This document shows, in pieces, positions 1-12,500 of a DNA stretch of 64,000 nt. Numbering within the stretch: position 1 is the stretch's first letter; every line of letters starts with the position of its first letter. The DNA comes from Stereum hirsutum FP-91666 SS1 (Eukaryota > Basidiomycota > Agaricomycetes > Russulales > Stereaceae), in NCBI RefSeq assembly GCF_000264905.1, contig NW_006763133.1, forward strand, positions 2,613,152-2,677,151, given 5' to 3'. The position numbers were made by a program, and so were the translations under genes. Under the pieces are notes generated by a model that was not told the DNA's origin, did not search any database, and saw only the letters and a program-made list of their open reading frames with translations.

Positions 1-2332
1 GAGAAAGAAGAGCCATCCGAAGCAAGAGACCATTCCGAGCTTATTGTGGAATCGGACGCAAACGCGAACACGAGCGAGCAAGCCAATCAATAGGACCCGA
101 TGGGTCCATGTATTATTTCATTATCAGCCGAGCCGATCACAAACAAGCGCCAACACAAAGAGACAAGAGTTGGCGCGCAAGTCCAAATACATAGATAGGC
201 TAGCAAAGACTCGGACAATCGGGCGCGAGGGAGGCTGCTGGTAACACGGAAGAGAGAATGCGGAAGAGGAGGGAGGAGGGAGAAGGAACGATCGCGTGGA
301 AAGGAGCACAGCGATCGGAGGCGGTGCAGATCGAAGGCGTTCAGCGCACGTGGTCTCGGCAAAGGGCAGGGGCTGTGCACTGCCGCGGCCGGCCGATCGT
401 TAAGCGCATTGACCTCGCGGAAGCGCCCGGAAAGGCGAAAAGGGCGTAAATTTCTCGACATAAGTCAGCCCTATCCATACTCAGACAGACCCCCATACTC
501 GGACAGGCGAGACACAGACAGACACGGCTCGACCCGGCTCAAAGCGACGCCAGAACCAAAAAGACAGGTAACCGCCGCCCCGTACTATCATATAAGTAGC
601 TATAGCCGCCAAGAAACAAGAGTGGAGCGCTCATTATACAATACAGCGAAAAGGGGCTCAACCAAGCGTCGAAAGACGAGCGAGGTTTGAAGGGACTCCA
701 GGAGAGGTAGAGAGGTAATCGACGTCCCGCTCTCGATGTCGTACCATAGTAGCCGCCAAGCAGGAGCGCTCAGAGTTCATTATGCATTCAATAACGCTAC
801 ATCAGGAGCACGAGAGAGCGATATTAAAATCCAAGTCCAAGCGTCCGTCGGGGATGGCGGTTCGTGTAGTTGATGGAAAGGACGCAGGAAGCGGAAGCGC
901 AGGGAGGGAGGGAGAGGTAAGGATAACCCCCGATCATGATAGCATGTGCATAAGAGCATAATTGACAAAATCGAAAGCTTTGAAGAGTCATCCAAAGTCA
1001 AAGAATTGATAGGAATCAGGTGGCGAGCTTCGAGCGGCTCATCAGACCCAATGAGAACTTCAGGGTTTTGACTCTTGAGGACGTGTGACCTTGTGGCCAA
1101 GAGGATTGACAGGTCACAGCGGGGCAGTGTGTGTGGCGAGTACGATTCATGAATTGCACTTACATGTACAGCGTACTAGCGAGCGAGCGAGCGAGGGGGG
1201 AGGAGAACGTAAAGCGAGGTGGATGGAGGCAACGTAAAGCGAGGACTTGGCTCGGAGGGCATGACCAGCAGACCAGCATGCCAGAATCGATGGAAGGGTC
1301 GGGCGTTGGGGAGTGCCCGGTAGATACTTAGACGGACGATGGAAGGCGCAAAGCGAAGGTCATATGTCATCGATTCATCCGAGCCAAGAGCAGCTGGCGC
1401 AAAGCACAGAGTACAGAGCGAGTGGTGGTGTTTTGTAAGTACTCATTGCACGGGCAGAGGGGGCGGACGTGCGAGTGTGATTGCTTAGACTTGCGGGAAA
1501 TCCGCCATACGCTTGAGGGAGACGATTGTTGTTTTATTTTCGGGGGGTGGTGGTGTCAAATGGGTCAGGGGGTTTGGAGAGGATAGAGAGAGAGGCTGTG
1601 GACGGGGATGTGGCTGGTTGGCTGGCTTGGAGTTGGAGTTGTAAGTGCATACCAAGCTTTACATATGCGATGGGCTGTGCGTCGTCGCCGAGAGAAAGAC
1701 GTATACGGGCCGAAGGAGACGGCGTACGGTCGGATATCATTCGTGCTGACTGGTGACTGGATGAAACGGAAACGATTCATTTGCGCACTCTGACGATGGA
1801 CGAAAGCCAAGGCCGGTGGAATTTCTTGGGAGGACGAGAGTGAGAGCGGTCGGTGATTGGGGAATGACGATAGGAATCTTGAGATGGGAGCCAGAGCGGC
1901 GGAGAGGTGAGATCGGGCGCATGCCTGTGATAAAGGCCTGCGGTGGCAGTGGGACAGGCGAGGGAGGACCCCAGGAGGGGAGAGATCCGATCGAGGCGTT
2001 CTCGAGCGAATGCGGGGCAAGGCCGGACGGAAGCATTTTTGGAGGAGGATACGCACGCACCGCGCCACTGAGGCTCTAGTGCATCGACGAGCAGGGAGTT
2101 ATTGTCCGCGGAATGAGGAAATGGATGGTTAGAACGAACGTTGGTTGCGGCATGGAGAAAGGGATGAGCGTCTAAGGGAGACCGGAGAGTTGCGAGGAGA
2201 CGAGATCTGCGGGCGAGAAAACGAGAGATCGAGAGGAGGGTCGAGGCCACGTGGATCGAGGCTCATAATACCTTGGTCGCACTCAGTCCATCGCTCTCGT
2301 CGCCCCCTTCTCTCTCTCCCGCTCTGCCCCCC
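1..2332. other. Gene-free left end and upstream region of the 2333 gene
   Basis: No reading frame here has convincing codon use, splice-linked continuity or a recognisable domain. The plus strand is purine-rich over much of its length, with short GAGC/GAGG runs such as the gagcgagcgagcgag stretch near 1180-1195. The last ~60 bases before 2333 become pyrimidine-rich, as is common just upstream of fungal start codons. This is probably intergenic plus the promoter and 5' UTR of the following gene. Confidence 0.5.
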
Positions 2333-4516
2333 ATGGCTCAAGTCCTCCATCCGCCGTCCCACAACATCAGGACCATCCAGCGCAAGCCCAGAGGCGGCAT
2401 CCTCCTCAACTCGAGTCCCTCTACCGCATATACGCCCCTGCCTTCCCTCACCCTGTCCCCCTCTCCCTCGGCGCCTTCCTCCGCACTCTCCTCCTCCTTC
2501 TCCGCCCACCCCCATCCACAGCCCCTCTCGCCACTATCTGTATCCTCCTCCATCGACGACATCCTCGCCACTCCATCAGCCTCCGCCGCTTCCTCGCCAC
2601 CACCCTCCATCACCGGCACCACCCATCACGCAAACTCCCTCCCCGCCAGCGTCAGTACCAAGTATGCCAGCCCCGCTCCAGACTTCTCCAAGGCCAGGAG
2701 TGGTTCAGCCCCACCAAACAGCCGTCGCATCCGCTTCGCCCCCCTCCCTGATCCCCGCCGTGCCGTGCTCATAACCGACGACGGCGACGAGCTCCCGCTC
2801 CCCGTCGCACTCGACTCGGATGACGACGACGACATCGAACAGCCCCCGTCTGTCCCTCACTCCCGTCGCGAGAGCGACGCGGAAGCACCGCTGCCATTGC
2901 TCCACTCACCCGACTGCGCCGCCCAGCCGAATGACTCCCTTCTTCTTGGCACCGGCGCACCAGACCCCCGCTGCTCCTGCCATCCCTCCATCATCACCAC
3001 CTCGCCCTCTCCCACGACACCCACCTTCTCTCCCGTCTCCGCCTCCTCACTCCCTTCCACCTCGTCCTCCCCCATCCGAAAACGAAGTGCCTCCCCCTAC
3101 CAGTCTTCCCACGGTGCTTCCTCTCTTACCTCCGTCGCTTCTACCACCTCCACCGCCACCGCCCACCAGGCCAGCCTCGCAAAAAAGCTCTTCAGACCCT
3201 TCCTCTCCAAATCAAACCACGATGACCCCGGCTCCCTGTCCTCCCTCGGCCTCTTCCGTACCTCCTCCAAGGAGAGCACTCACTCCAACGCGTCCACTTC
3301 GAGCAATTGGAGTTCCCTCAGCCGCTGGACCTCCGATCTCGGTGGTTCCACCCACCGTCGCGGATCCACCGCCTCGTCCAAATCCGCCCCCAAAGCACGC
3401 CCCAACTCCGCCCCGTCCTCTCCACGCCGGACCACGCGCATGCTTAACGGACGAGTGTACGGCGCCCCCAGACACCCTAACCATCTCAAACCGGGCCCGT
3501 ACCAGCACAAGAGCAAGAACGTGTTCGATAACGTCCGGGACGAGTCTGAGTTCGTCGAGTGGGGTTACGGAGGCGCGGGAAGTGTGCGAAATTCGGGAGC
3601 TGGCGGAAAGTGGAGTAAGCTGCAGAGCGGAGATAAGATCGTTGTGGGCGGGTATGATGCGACGGAGAGGGGCAGACAGGGTTCGAGGAAGAGCGAGGGT
3701 GATTCGCCGAGTAAGCCGGCGCAGGATGACGACGATGGGAGTGGAATGGCGTGGTTGAAGAAGAGGAGAGAGACGCGAGAGAAGGAGAAGAAGGAGCAGG
3801 AGGAGCGGGAGAGGCAGAAGGCTGCTGCTGCTGCTCAGGCGGAGGCGGAGTCTACAGGAGACGGTACTACTGCTGCCGTCACAGCTGACGCTGAGGCCCC
3901 TGTTCCTGTTCCCTCTGATGTCGATGAAGTCGCTTCACCCGAACTCGCTGAGGCCGCCCCATCATCACCACCGACCATCCCGCATGCACCCACACCCTTA
4001 CCACCTGTGGACGATGCTGCCAAACCCTCCGAGCACGTCCATACCGCGGTCACCATCCCCGCACCCGGCTCGAAGCATCACCACGCACGATCACTCTCCT
4101 CCGACGTCGCTATCGGCCTGAAAACACCCACCACGCTCTCCCGCGAGCCGACGATCGAGGCTATCAGCGTCCCGCGGATCTCGCCAGAACCGGACGCGGA
4201 CGCGGACGACACGTCGGACGAGAAGACGGCATCGGAGGGTGATATGGTGGATGTGAGTGCGAGTTCTGGTGCGAGTACGGCGACGAGTGAGACGAGTACG
4301 AATGCGAGCGCGAGTGATGAGGAGGATGGGGACGAGGAGGATGAGAAGGAGGAGGAACATCATGTGAGTGTTATTATCCTTATTCGATTAGGCTCTTGGG
4401 ACTGGACTCTGATCTATTTCTTTTGCGAAATGTAGGAGAAGCATAGGAAGACGGCGTTGGGTGCGGGGGTTGAGATTCTTAGTCGGCACAGGGACAATAC
4501 CGCTAGCGTGGCTTGA
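2333..4516 (+). CDS. Large Ser/Pro-rich protein with a charged coiled segment, function unknown
   Basis: The gene has two exons, 2333-4363 and 4436-4516, with a 72-nt GTGAGT...TAG intron in phase 0, giving 702 aa. The frame is open 60 nt further upstream, but the ATG at 2333 is the first methionine. Residues 1-320 are low-complexity Ser/Pro/Thr. A short conserved-looking block SRRIRFAPLPDPRRAVLITD is followed by an acidic run (SDDDDD). Near residue 270 comes AKKLFRPFLSK. The middle holds an ordered-looking segment (RMLNGRVYG ... ESEFVEWGYGG). Around residue 475 there is DDDGSGMAWLKKRRETREKEKKEQEERERQKAA, a basic/acidic coiled coil. The C-terminus is again acidic and ends EKHRKTALGAGVEIL. No catalytic domain is visible. 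The pattern suggests a largely disordered regulatory or scaffold protein, but that is inference. Confidence 0.75.
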
Positions 4517-7500
4517 TCCGCTCCCTGTGCGCGTCTCTTCCCGTTGTATATACCTCGTCTTGTTTTCCTTTCATCATCATCTATCCCCACTCGCTCCCCA
4601 CGTTCTCGTCATCCACCAGTTTTTTTCTCTTTTCCATTCCGGGTTTTTCATTGTATATATATTTCTCAAATCTCAAGTACAGGACGAACGGCAATCATCT
4701 CTCGATTTTCAGCAATCGCACTACATACACATCCATTCTGTCGTACACCATATACATCTCTTCCTCTCTTCTCTTCCCTTTTCTCTCCCTTTCCCCTCTC
4801 CTCTCCTCTGTTCGTGTCCCTCTCTTCCTATATTCGTGTCCCTTGCTCTCCCTCCCCCTCTATCTCGCTCGCTCTCGTGCTTCAAACTCAAATCTCACTT
4901 CTCACTTCTCACACCATGTCCTCTCCGTCCCATCGACATGTACAGAATGTTCATTATTCTTCCGACTCCCTGTGTTTCGTGTTTTCGTTATCTCTATTCC
5001 ATATCGATATCTGTTCTCCATCTCCGTCTTCGTCTGTCTCTGTCCGTTTCCGTTTCCGTTTCCCTTTTTGTTCCTTGAAATTGTGCTCCTGTGAGTTAGT
5101 CGGTTTGTGAAGTTCAAGTTATAGGCACATTTTCTTCTTTTTGGTTTGGTTTGTTTGGTTGGTTGTCGATGTTGTACAGAAGTCGTTCTACATCGTCGGT
5201 TGCGTTTGCATCTGCATTGATGCGTCAGTTGGTGGGATGTGTGGTACAGTATAAGGTTGGTGTGGTATAAGGATGGAAGGTGTGTGGTATAAGGTGGTGT
5301 GGTATAAAGGAGGGAGGTGGTATAAGGTGGTTGGTGTGGTGTGTGGTCTAAGGCGAGGGGGTGAGGGTGGTGGTGGTGGTTGGTGGTGGTTGGTGATGTT
5401 CATGACTCGGACGATAACGACGTTGATATCGATGGTTCTTTTCCTCTCCCTCTCCTTCCTTCCACATTCCCCACCCAATCCACTCACCGCTCTCCACTCA
5501 TCCTCTCACCCCCGCTTCAAGTTATTCTGCTCTCAGGCTCTTGATCTCCTATTCTCCTATCTCATTTCACTTCTCCTCACAGTCCACTCTCAAGTTATCG
5601 CAATCACTCTTAGACTTTCCCCTTCTCCTTCCCCTTTCCACTCCAACTTTCAACTTCCAACTCCCGGTCTTCGCCTCACCTCTTCAAGTTCTCAGTACAT
5701 ACGAGCTCGGCATGATATGAGATGGTCGTTATTTCTCCATCGACACGATGTTGATGTTTCTGCTTCTGCACTGCACATATTCTTATACAATATACAAACC
5801 TCAAATTCAAATTGGATTCGGCTTTAGATGTCGTATGGACTTCTTTCTTTTCTTTTTTGTTAATGGACTTTGGGTCGTTTTTTGTTTTTCTGGGTGAGTG
5901 GGCGAGTGTGTGGTAAGGGCTTGTGAGACGGAGTACTGGTCCCGGTTGATAACTTGAAGTATGTGTAATGGTGCGTGGAGACTCCTTGATGATGTTTTTC
6001 GTTCGTTCGCTGACTGACTTTCGCTTTGCTTCCCTTCCTTCCCTCCACAGTCTCCGTCGCTCGTCCGTCCGATTACCACTGCGAGTACAAAAACGAACAA
6101 CGAGTCCCACAACCTTAAATAACTGCAACGCTTCCGCTCGTACAGTATGTGAGTACAGTACTAACCGGCGAACGTGCGCTCAGTTCGACGGGAAACGATT
6201 AATGCTCGAGCTGGTCGAGCTGGGAGGAGACGTCTTCTTCCGTCGATGGTTCAGGCTTTGGCTTTGGCCCCCATGCCAGTCATGCACTCAGACTGGTATT
6301 TCCCTGGATACCACCTTCCAGTGTAACGAAACTTCTCGTGCGTAGGCTCGCTCGTTGGGTTGCTCCTTTCGTGCTTATGGCCTGCTTCAGTCCACTGTTG
6401 ACTGTTACAGTTGGGCGTCACACCGGGCGACTCGAGCTCTTGGCATTTGGCATTGGCGTGTCCTTATCTGAATCCTGATCCCTTTCGATATGCGCTGTGT
6501 CATACCTGGATTGATATTACGGACGTTTGCCACCGTCCTCCCATTCGTCGCGCAAACCTTGATTTCTGGATGGATGCATTCGCCTCCGACGCCGTTATGG
6601 GCGAGTCCCTTCCCACCTTCTCATCTTCGCACCTTCGCACCTTCACCCGTGTGAGAGCGTTTCGGTAACGTTCAAGCTCGGAGTCTCATTCTCTGAGCCT
6701 GCGGGGTGATATCAAGGCGCAGTACTTATTGTTGTGGTCCGATATAAAACGGAACCGTCGGTAAGGAAAAAGAGCCGTCTCGTATTTCTCCTAGTTTCCT
6801 CCGCTCCTTCAGTGTCCACGCAATCTTGAGCTCGAGGACATTCTCGCACACGGCCGTGTCACCTCTCCTTGATGGCGCCACACTCTGGCATCTCCCGACG
6901 CCGCGAATTGTTCCGTGATTTTCTAAGTGCCTTTCCTTGCCTTTTCCCCGTCAGTGTCTCCCAGAGTCCCACCCACGTCATCCTTTTTGCAGTGGCCCTG
7001 CCACGAAGCGAGCAATTGTAAGCGCGAAGTCGATACTTACGGTTCGTGAATTGGAAATCGCTGGTGGGCAACTGGTGGGTCACTGGTCTCCACATGGAAG
7101 GCTCGGGTCAAGTACTACCAGTCTCGCTTCTTCTACTGTACTAACACCTCAACGATGCAATGCATATGGGCATGTACCTTTGCTGACTGGAGTTTAGGGT
7201 CCCACAAGGTTCCACTATTTCCACCTTCGGAGGTTAGAAGAGTTTTCCTTACGACACGATTCGTCGTCTCCTTCCTGGACCTTCCATACGCTTGCTCTCT
7301 TCTTTCTCCTCTGGACTACGGTCTCTTTCATATGAGTCTCTCGGGTCTTCTGCCCCCGACGCAACTGTAACGTTGCAAAGTCCTGAACGACCTGTGGACT
7401 TCTCATGACGGCAGGTGCGTTCCATGCATATGTATATGCTTTCGGTTCAGGATTCAGTATTCTGCCCCGGTGTGGCGCCGACACAGACTTCGCGTTCACG

Positions 7501-8878
7501 TTCTCTCTCGTATGTCAGTGGCGCTCTCCTGTGGCTCTTTCATCGGCTACTACAGTATGCCGCAGTGGGTCCTTGATGCATGTGCTTTCTGATGGGGTCT
7601 TTGGCTTGGGATTTACGGCTTCTGGAGCGAGAGGGAAGCAATGCTCCGGATAACATGACCACAGCGACGCATCGTGATAGAACTAAAGGATCCCCAAGTG
7701 GCTTGTCGTGGTATTCCCCTCTCGAACTCTTGGAGTCCTAGTGGAGGCTTTTGTCTAGTTGTGTACTCACTAGTCCATGCAGTACGCACCATTGGTGGTT
7801 TCCGTGCATGAGGTCGCTCGTTGCCGTCGGAGCATTTCGCTCGTGTGATCCTCCGACTCGGCGAGTGAAGGAGAGAAGATGGAAGAGATGTTGCTGGATG
7901 ATTGGCGTTGGCGTCTCCCGAATCGCGGTGGGGATTCGCCGAGATAAGTGCTCTTGGGAGTCAGGCGAGTACGCTGGAAAATATATTTCCTCTACCTCTC
8001 AAGTTGAGCATGGAAGTCCCGTATCATCCAGGGAGCTCAGCGGCGCCCATAAGCTCACGATAGGCCCACGTATACTCGCCGTGTATCGTTTTGATAACAC
8101 CGAGAAAGGTATTGTACCCGGTATGAAGAAATCCTCAAGCCATTCCGAGGCTTTTCCGCGATCCACGCTTCTTGGTTAGAGAACTTGAACGAAGGCGGGA
8201 TGTTATCTCGACAAAAAAAGTCTCTGCCACCGGCCATCCACGAATTAGGTTCTGGCATTCATTCAAGTACACGGATCGTGGGTGGCTTTGACTTTCCTAT
8301 ATAATCACAAACCATCTTTCTCGGCATCCCGCCTATGTAAATCATGATGGGGTTCGAGGCGCCACACTATAGTAGTTCTAGTTATCTTCTGCGTCTATGA
8401 CCACGCTTCCAAGATTTACCTGATGTTTCATGTATATTAACACTATTTTGCGCGCTAGAAAGACTGAGATTAGAGAAACGTTCGTCGAGGTTTGATTGAT
8501 TATACGTGGAGTGTTCTCAAAAGCCGCCCATATTTTTGGCGGGGTTCGCGGGTTGGGATATCGACTGAGGACTTGATGTATGACGGGTGGAAACGAATGA
8601 TGCGGAACTTTGATTATCTCTTCATTCACGTATGACCGATAATTGCAAGAGGGAAGATAGCAAGCGTCAGAACTTTCCTTGAAGGTCGTGATATAGCGCC
8701 AGCTTTTGGTGTGGGCATCAGTTGAGCATCAGCACCAGAGTACGAAGGAGCCCGTCGAGCTGACAAAAAGGTATAATCATATTGTCGTCCGACTGCTTCC
8801 ATGAGTACGGAGGGTCGTGATTGAGACGAAGATCATTGCGGAAGGGAGAACAAACGCAATGCGAGTAGATCCTTGTTC
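4517..8878. other. Gene-free stretch of 4.4 kb with simple-sequence tracts
   Basis: Several frames stay open for 150-200 codons at 4461-5110, but only because the plus strand is almost all C and T (ca. 4546-5060). Their Ser/Pro/Leu/Phe-only products shadow each other in all three frames and are not credible proteins. A TTTCCG hexamer is repeated three times near 5045-5062. A G/T/A-rich tandem array lies at 5239-5353. The rest (5400-8878) shows no spliceable frame that I could support. The first part may be a long 3' UTR of the preceding gene. Confidence 0.5.
5239..5353 (+). repeat. Degenerate GTGGTATAAGG tandem repeat
   Basis: The unit GTGGTATAAGG(T/A) recurs about six times with variable spacers (gtggtacagtataagg, gtggtataagg, gtggtataaagg, gtggtctaagg). 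The strand is almost free of C. This is a minisatellite-like tract; no function is evident. Confidence 0.6.
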
Positions 8879-10658
8879 TTAGCCCTTCTTCGTCTTCAAA
8901 TCCCTCCATAGGACCATGAATAGCGTCCCCGCGATCCCTGCAATCACGATGTCCAAGCCCACATAATTCAACATCCCAACTTTTACTCCACTACCACCCC
9001 AGATAGCACCAGTAACCCTGCCCGTGTAATTGCTATATTGGATGGCGAGACTTGTGCGGCCGTTCCACTCTGGTGGGAGCTGCTTGCTGAGCAAGCTCAT
9101 CGTGATAGTGCTGGCGATGTTGAAGCCAAGGGCGACCGCCCACCAGCAGACGAGGTAACTTCCGTAGTTGAGAATGGAGGACGCGTGGTCTGCGTGGTCC
9201 TCTGAGGCCGCTAAGAGCGCGACGAACAAAAGTAGACCGACGAATCCTATACCCGATCCGCCTGCGAGGATGACGCGGTCCTGAAGACGGGGCGCTACGA
9301 AGAGATTGGCGAGGAGGAAGGGAAAGGTGGCGATGCCACCGAGGGCGATAAAGTTGCCGGATGCGAAGGGGGACCATCCGAACTGTGGGGCATCGGGACT
9401 GGAGGCGAAGACAGGAATATTGGATTCCCAGCCACCGAGGATAAAGAAGCAAGTCATTGAACACCAACAGATAGTAAAGGCCACGCCGATCTCGGGTAGC
9501 GACATCCGATACTTGGGAACAGATGTTGCAGTGCGTATGGAGGAGGGCGAAGAAGCCGTAGGAGATTCAGTCAGCGTAGTGAGAGGCATGTCTGCGGTTG
9601 AATTGTTTAGGAACGGACGGGAGCGAGAGTGGAGTGATTCTGGGATAGTCTCGGTTGTATAGGTGATATCCACAGGTGCATCGACTACCGGGAGTTCCAG
9701 GACTTCAGGCGCCGCTGATGGAGGGTCTTCGTAGTAGATGGTGGCCAAAACCCAGAATATGGCCCATACCCCGGCCATGATCCATCCTGGACTGCGAGCT
9801 CACATTTAGTATCACAGGAATAGGGGTTGTATTGGAGGATATACCTTGTGTAACCGTTGAAAATACTGTTGCTGAAGCCGACCTTGTATAGGAGGCCACC
9901 AAAAAACGGTCCAGCGGCCATGCCGCAACCTTGACCAAAGACGAGCCAAGCCGCAAGGGTCGTACGCCGACGGACGCCGACAATGCGAGCGTCCCCAATG
10001 TATCGTTTGCAGTACATCCACATGGAGAAAGCGAGCCCGCTGACGATGCGACCCACGAGGATCATGTAGAGCGAGTTCGCGGCATACGCCGATGCATAAA
10101 GGACGTGGCCGACGATGGAGGCCGCACAACTGATGTGAAGGGGAAGTTTATATCCGCCTATGGGGAGTAAGCATCTCAATATGTCGTGAAGAATATCGTG
10201 TATGATACGCGCTCGCTTACCATGGTCGTAACGCATGAGCGGCAGCAGGGCGAGACCTGAGAACGCTGTAGGAATACCAATAACGATACCAGAAAATGTC
10301 GAGTCACCCCCTAGATATTTTGCGTAATCATTGGAGGAAGACACAATTATGAAGAACGATATCTGAGGTGTTAGATGGAAACAATTGTCAGCGTAGGGCC
10401 CCGCGATTCGGTGTACGCAATCAAACTCCTCACCTGGAGGAACAAATTTGCTGAAATTATGATAGATAGACTGGAGAGTTTGGGTAGTTTGAGCTCGGGG
10501 TCAACGTGAGGTTCAGAGCCGAAGGTGTGTGAGTCTCCATCCGCGGAATGCACTTCTGTTGTTGTGTTCGGGTTGGATCCACTCGTTACGGTCACCGCCT
10601 GAGGAATTCGGTTCTCCGAATCCTCATAAGTAGGTTTTTTAGTCATGAAACCGAGCAT
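8879..10658 (-). CDS. MFS transporter, MFSD8/CLN7-like
   Basis: There are four exons (minus strand): 10658-10434, 10362-10221, 10157-9845 and 9791-8879, joining in phase to 530 aa with TAA at 8879. The ATG at 10658 is used; a second in-frame ATG lies 12 nt downstream. After a ~55-residue hydrophilic N-terminus the protein has two six-helix halves. The first includes ISFFIIVSSSNDYAKYLGG and GRIVSGLAFSMWMYCKRYIGD. A long cytoplasmic loop of about 90 Ser/Thr-rich residues separates them. The second half includes VAFTICWCSMTCFFILGGWE and a final helix before LKTKKG. The length and the loop match the MFSD8-type group of major facilitators, which in other eukaryotes act at vacuolar or lysosomal membranes. 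The substrate cannot be told from the sequence. The gene lies tail-to-head with two further minus-strand genes and shares no obvious pathway with them. Confidence 0.85.
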
Positions 10659-10988
10659 AGTGAGTCAAAGAGAGCGAGGAAGTGCACAAGTTGTCAATTC
10701 CCACTCGGCTTTGGTGCCTACCGGACTAAGTGGGAGTAAACAAGTTCCAGCAGGACACGGTCCGGGTAGGTTCGGACACAGCCGATACTTTGTGACTCCG
10801 TAAGCACAGCTGTACCGAGGGATTGGTCTGTGTCTATCTTTCGAGTCAGTCCAGAGATTCATGGTTACTTCTGATGGTGCAACTCGTGTACTTGTAGATG
10901 AAAGGAGGGCGATGAGGGAGGAGTTTTCAGTTGCCTTCGCGGGCAGAGTTTGAGGTTCGTCGGGATGTGGCTATCAACTGATGACTAT
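10659..10988. other. Spacer between the PhzF-family and MFS transporter genes
   Basis: These 330 bp must hold the 3' end of the PhzF-family transcript and the promoter of the transporter, both on the minus strand. I see no additional gene or clear TATA element. Confidence 0.5.
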
Positions 10989-12091
10989 TTACAGAAACAA
11001 TTGCCCCTTCATCGTGACCTTCAGCTTGCCAGCGAGTTTGATAGTCTCTGACTCCGGTTTATCGGCCACGGTCACTCTCAGATCCCCACCACGGGCACTC
11101 GCCATCCTAGCCATGAAAGTACCCTGCAGCTGCTTCTTTGCAGCCCAGTACGGAGCGAGGAGACAATGTGCAGATCCGCAGACATGATCCTCGTTTACCC
11201 CTACGTGGTAAGCATATCATCAGTCTATTTCTCCAAGGTGCAGAAAATGACGAGGATACTGGGCCTCACCGAATGAAGGCGCAAACATGCGAGACGAAAA
11301 CTGCGAGCCAGGGATGGAAGACGCGCTGGTGAAAACGTTTATGCCGAATGGTGAGTTCAGCTAAGTGAAATAAATATTAGCGTTGCTATAGTGGAGAATA
11401 TCAATCAGAGCGAGCCGGTACGCACGAGAGCTTTTACGTCCACTGCGACGGCTGCCAAATCATCCACGTCAAGTTCTACTAGATTGTAAGCCTTGAATCC
11501 CTTTTTCGTGCTTTTCCCCAAGAACTTGATCGTGATATCGGCCCCAACCGCCTCCTGCACTGTCTTTTTCAAATTCCTTTCCTCCTCTCCTTCCAACGCT
11601 ATCAGCGGAGCGGCATTATCCAAAGTCATCTCTAGCATCTCCTCATCCGCCTTTTTTACCACGACGACCACCCCGTTAAGCGATGTGAACTTGATGCTAT
11701 TCACCGACGATGATATGAGCGGTGGCGAGTGGATGAAGATAGCCTTCGCCGAAGCGAGTGCTCCGTGACCACAAAGGGGGACCTCTCGATTGACCGTGAA
11801 CCATCGAATGCCAAACTCGGCCTCCGTTCCCTCCTCAACAACATCTCCCATACGTACTCCGACGTCTGTGGCTGGTACGCTGTTCACCGGAGAGCTGACC
11901 GGGGAGGGAATGGTTTGGGAGATGAAGGCTGTTATAGGTTGGCCCAAGCTTTGCGCGATGCCCAAGAAGTCTGAATCTGCGACGGCGGTCAAAGAGGGGA
12001 CCAACACGACGAGAGCCGGGTTACCGCCGGAAACGGTATCAGTGAAGGCATTGATGATGGTGAAAGGCAGTATGCTCAATCCGGAGGCCAT
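10989..12091 (-). CDS. PhzF-family isomerase-like protein
   Basis: There are three exons (minus strand): 12091-11426, 11360-11270 and 11200-10989, joining to 322 aa, the usual size for this family. The start at 12091 (MASGLSILPF) is preferred because the frame's upstream extension has no ATG. A TATATAA-type element sits ~75 nt upstream. PhzF landmarks are GGNPALVV near the N-terminus, WFTVNREVPLCGHGALA (the EVxLCGHATLA box) and EDHVCGSAHCLLAPYW (the DPVTGSAH box) in the C-terminal lobe, so both DapF-like lobes are present. The NLSETxF segment that carries the catalytic glutamate in bacterial PhzF reads SLGQPITAF here, so the glutamate is not where expected and isomerase activity is doubtful. 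The first donor (GTGCGT) and the small middle exon are supported by the continuous homologous frame LNSPFGINVFTSASS. Confidence 0.88.
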
Positions 12092-12500
12092 TCTCACCGA
12101 GCAGCCGGCGTTATGTCGAGGAATGTTGTGTGGAGGAATGTTGATTTGAGTCAAAGCGCCACAGGGTTATATATGGTCGCTGTCTCAATATGGCGAGTCA
12201 CAAAGACTTATGACTCGAAAGATTCAAAGCGATCGGGCTCGGTGAGCGTTCAGGTGGTGTGCCTGACAAATGTTAATCGATACATATGGGCTAAGATGTG
12301 ACAAAAGGAACAGGAAATACGCCGTGAAACTGGTATGAAGACTTCCCGAAAGATAATGAACGTCTGATAATGACATCAATGGCCACCAGAGAGTAAAAAC
12401 GTTGCAAGCTCGCCGAGTTTGAGCCAAAGTATCGATTTGCTTGTCATGGACGACCATACCATAGTCCAACACAGCTGCACACATATCGATGCCTGTGACG
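12092..12500. other. Spacer between HAT1 3' end and the PhzF-family promoter
   Basis: This 409-bp gap between two minus-strand genes contains the TATA-like element noted at 12164-12175. Beyond that I see nothing I can name. Confidence 0.5.
12164..12175 (-). promoter_or_regulatory. Probable TATA box of the PhzF-family gene
   Basis: Read on the minus strand the sequence is CCATATATAACC, about 75 nt upstream of the chosen ATG at 12091. That leaves room for a transcription start 25-35 nt downstream of the box and a short 5' UTR. Identification is by motif and position only. Confidence 0.4.

Noticed and set aside
4461..5110. Three overlapping plus-strand open frames of ~190-205 codons
   Set aside because: All three frames are open because the strand is nearly all C/T; products are low-complexity Ser/Pro/Leu/Phe with no start context, splice support or homology.
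12092..12154. N-terminal extension of the PhzF-family protein starting at 12154
   Set aside because: The codon at 12154 is TTG, not ATG, and the extension overlaps the expected transcription start downstream of the TATA-like element.
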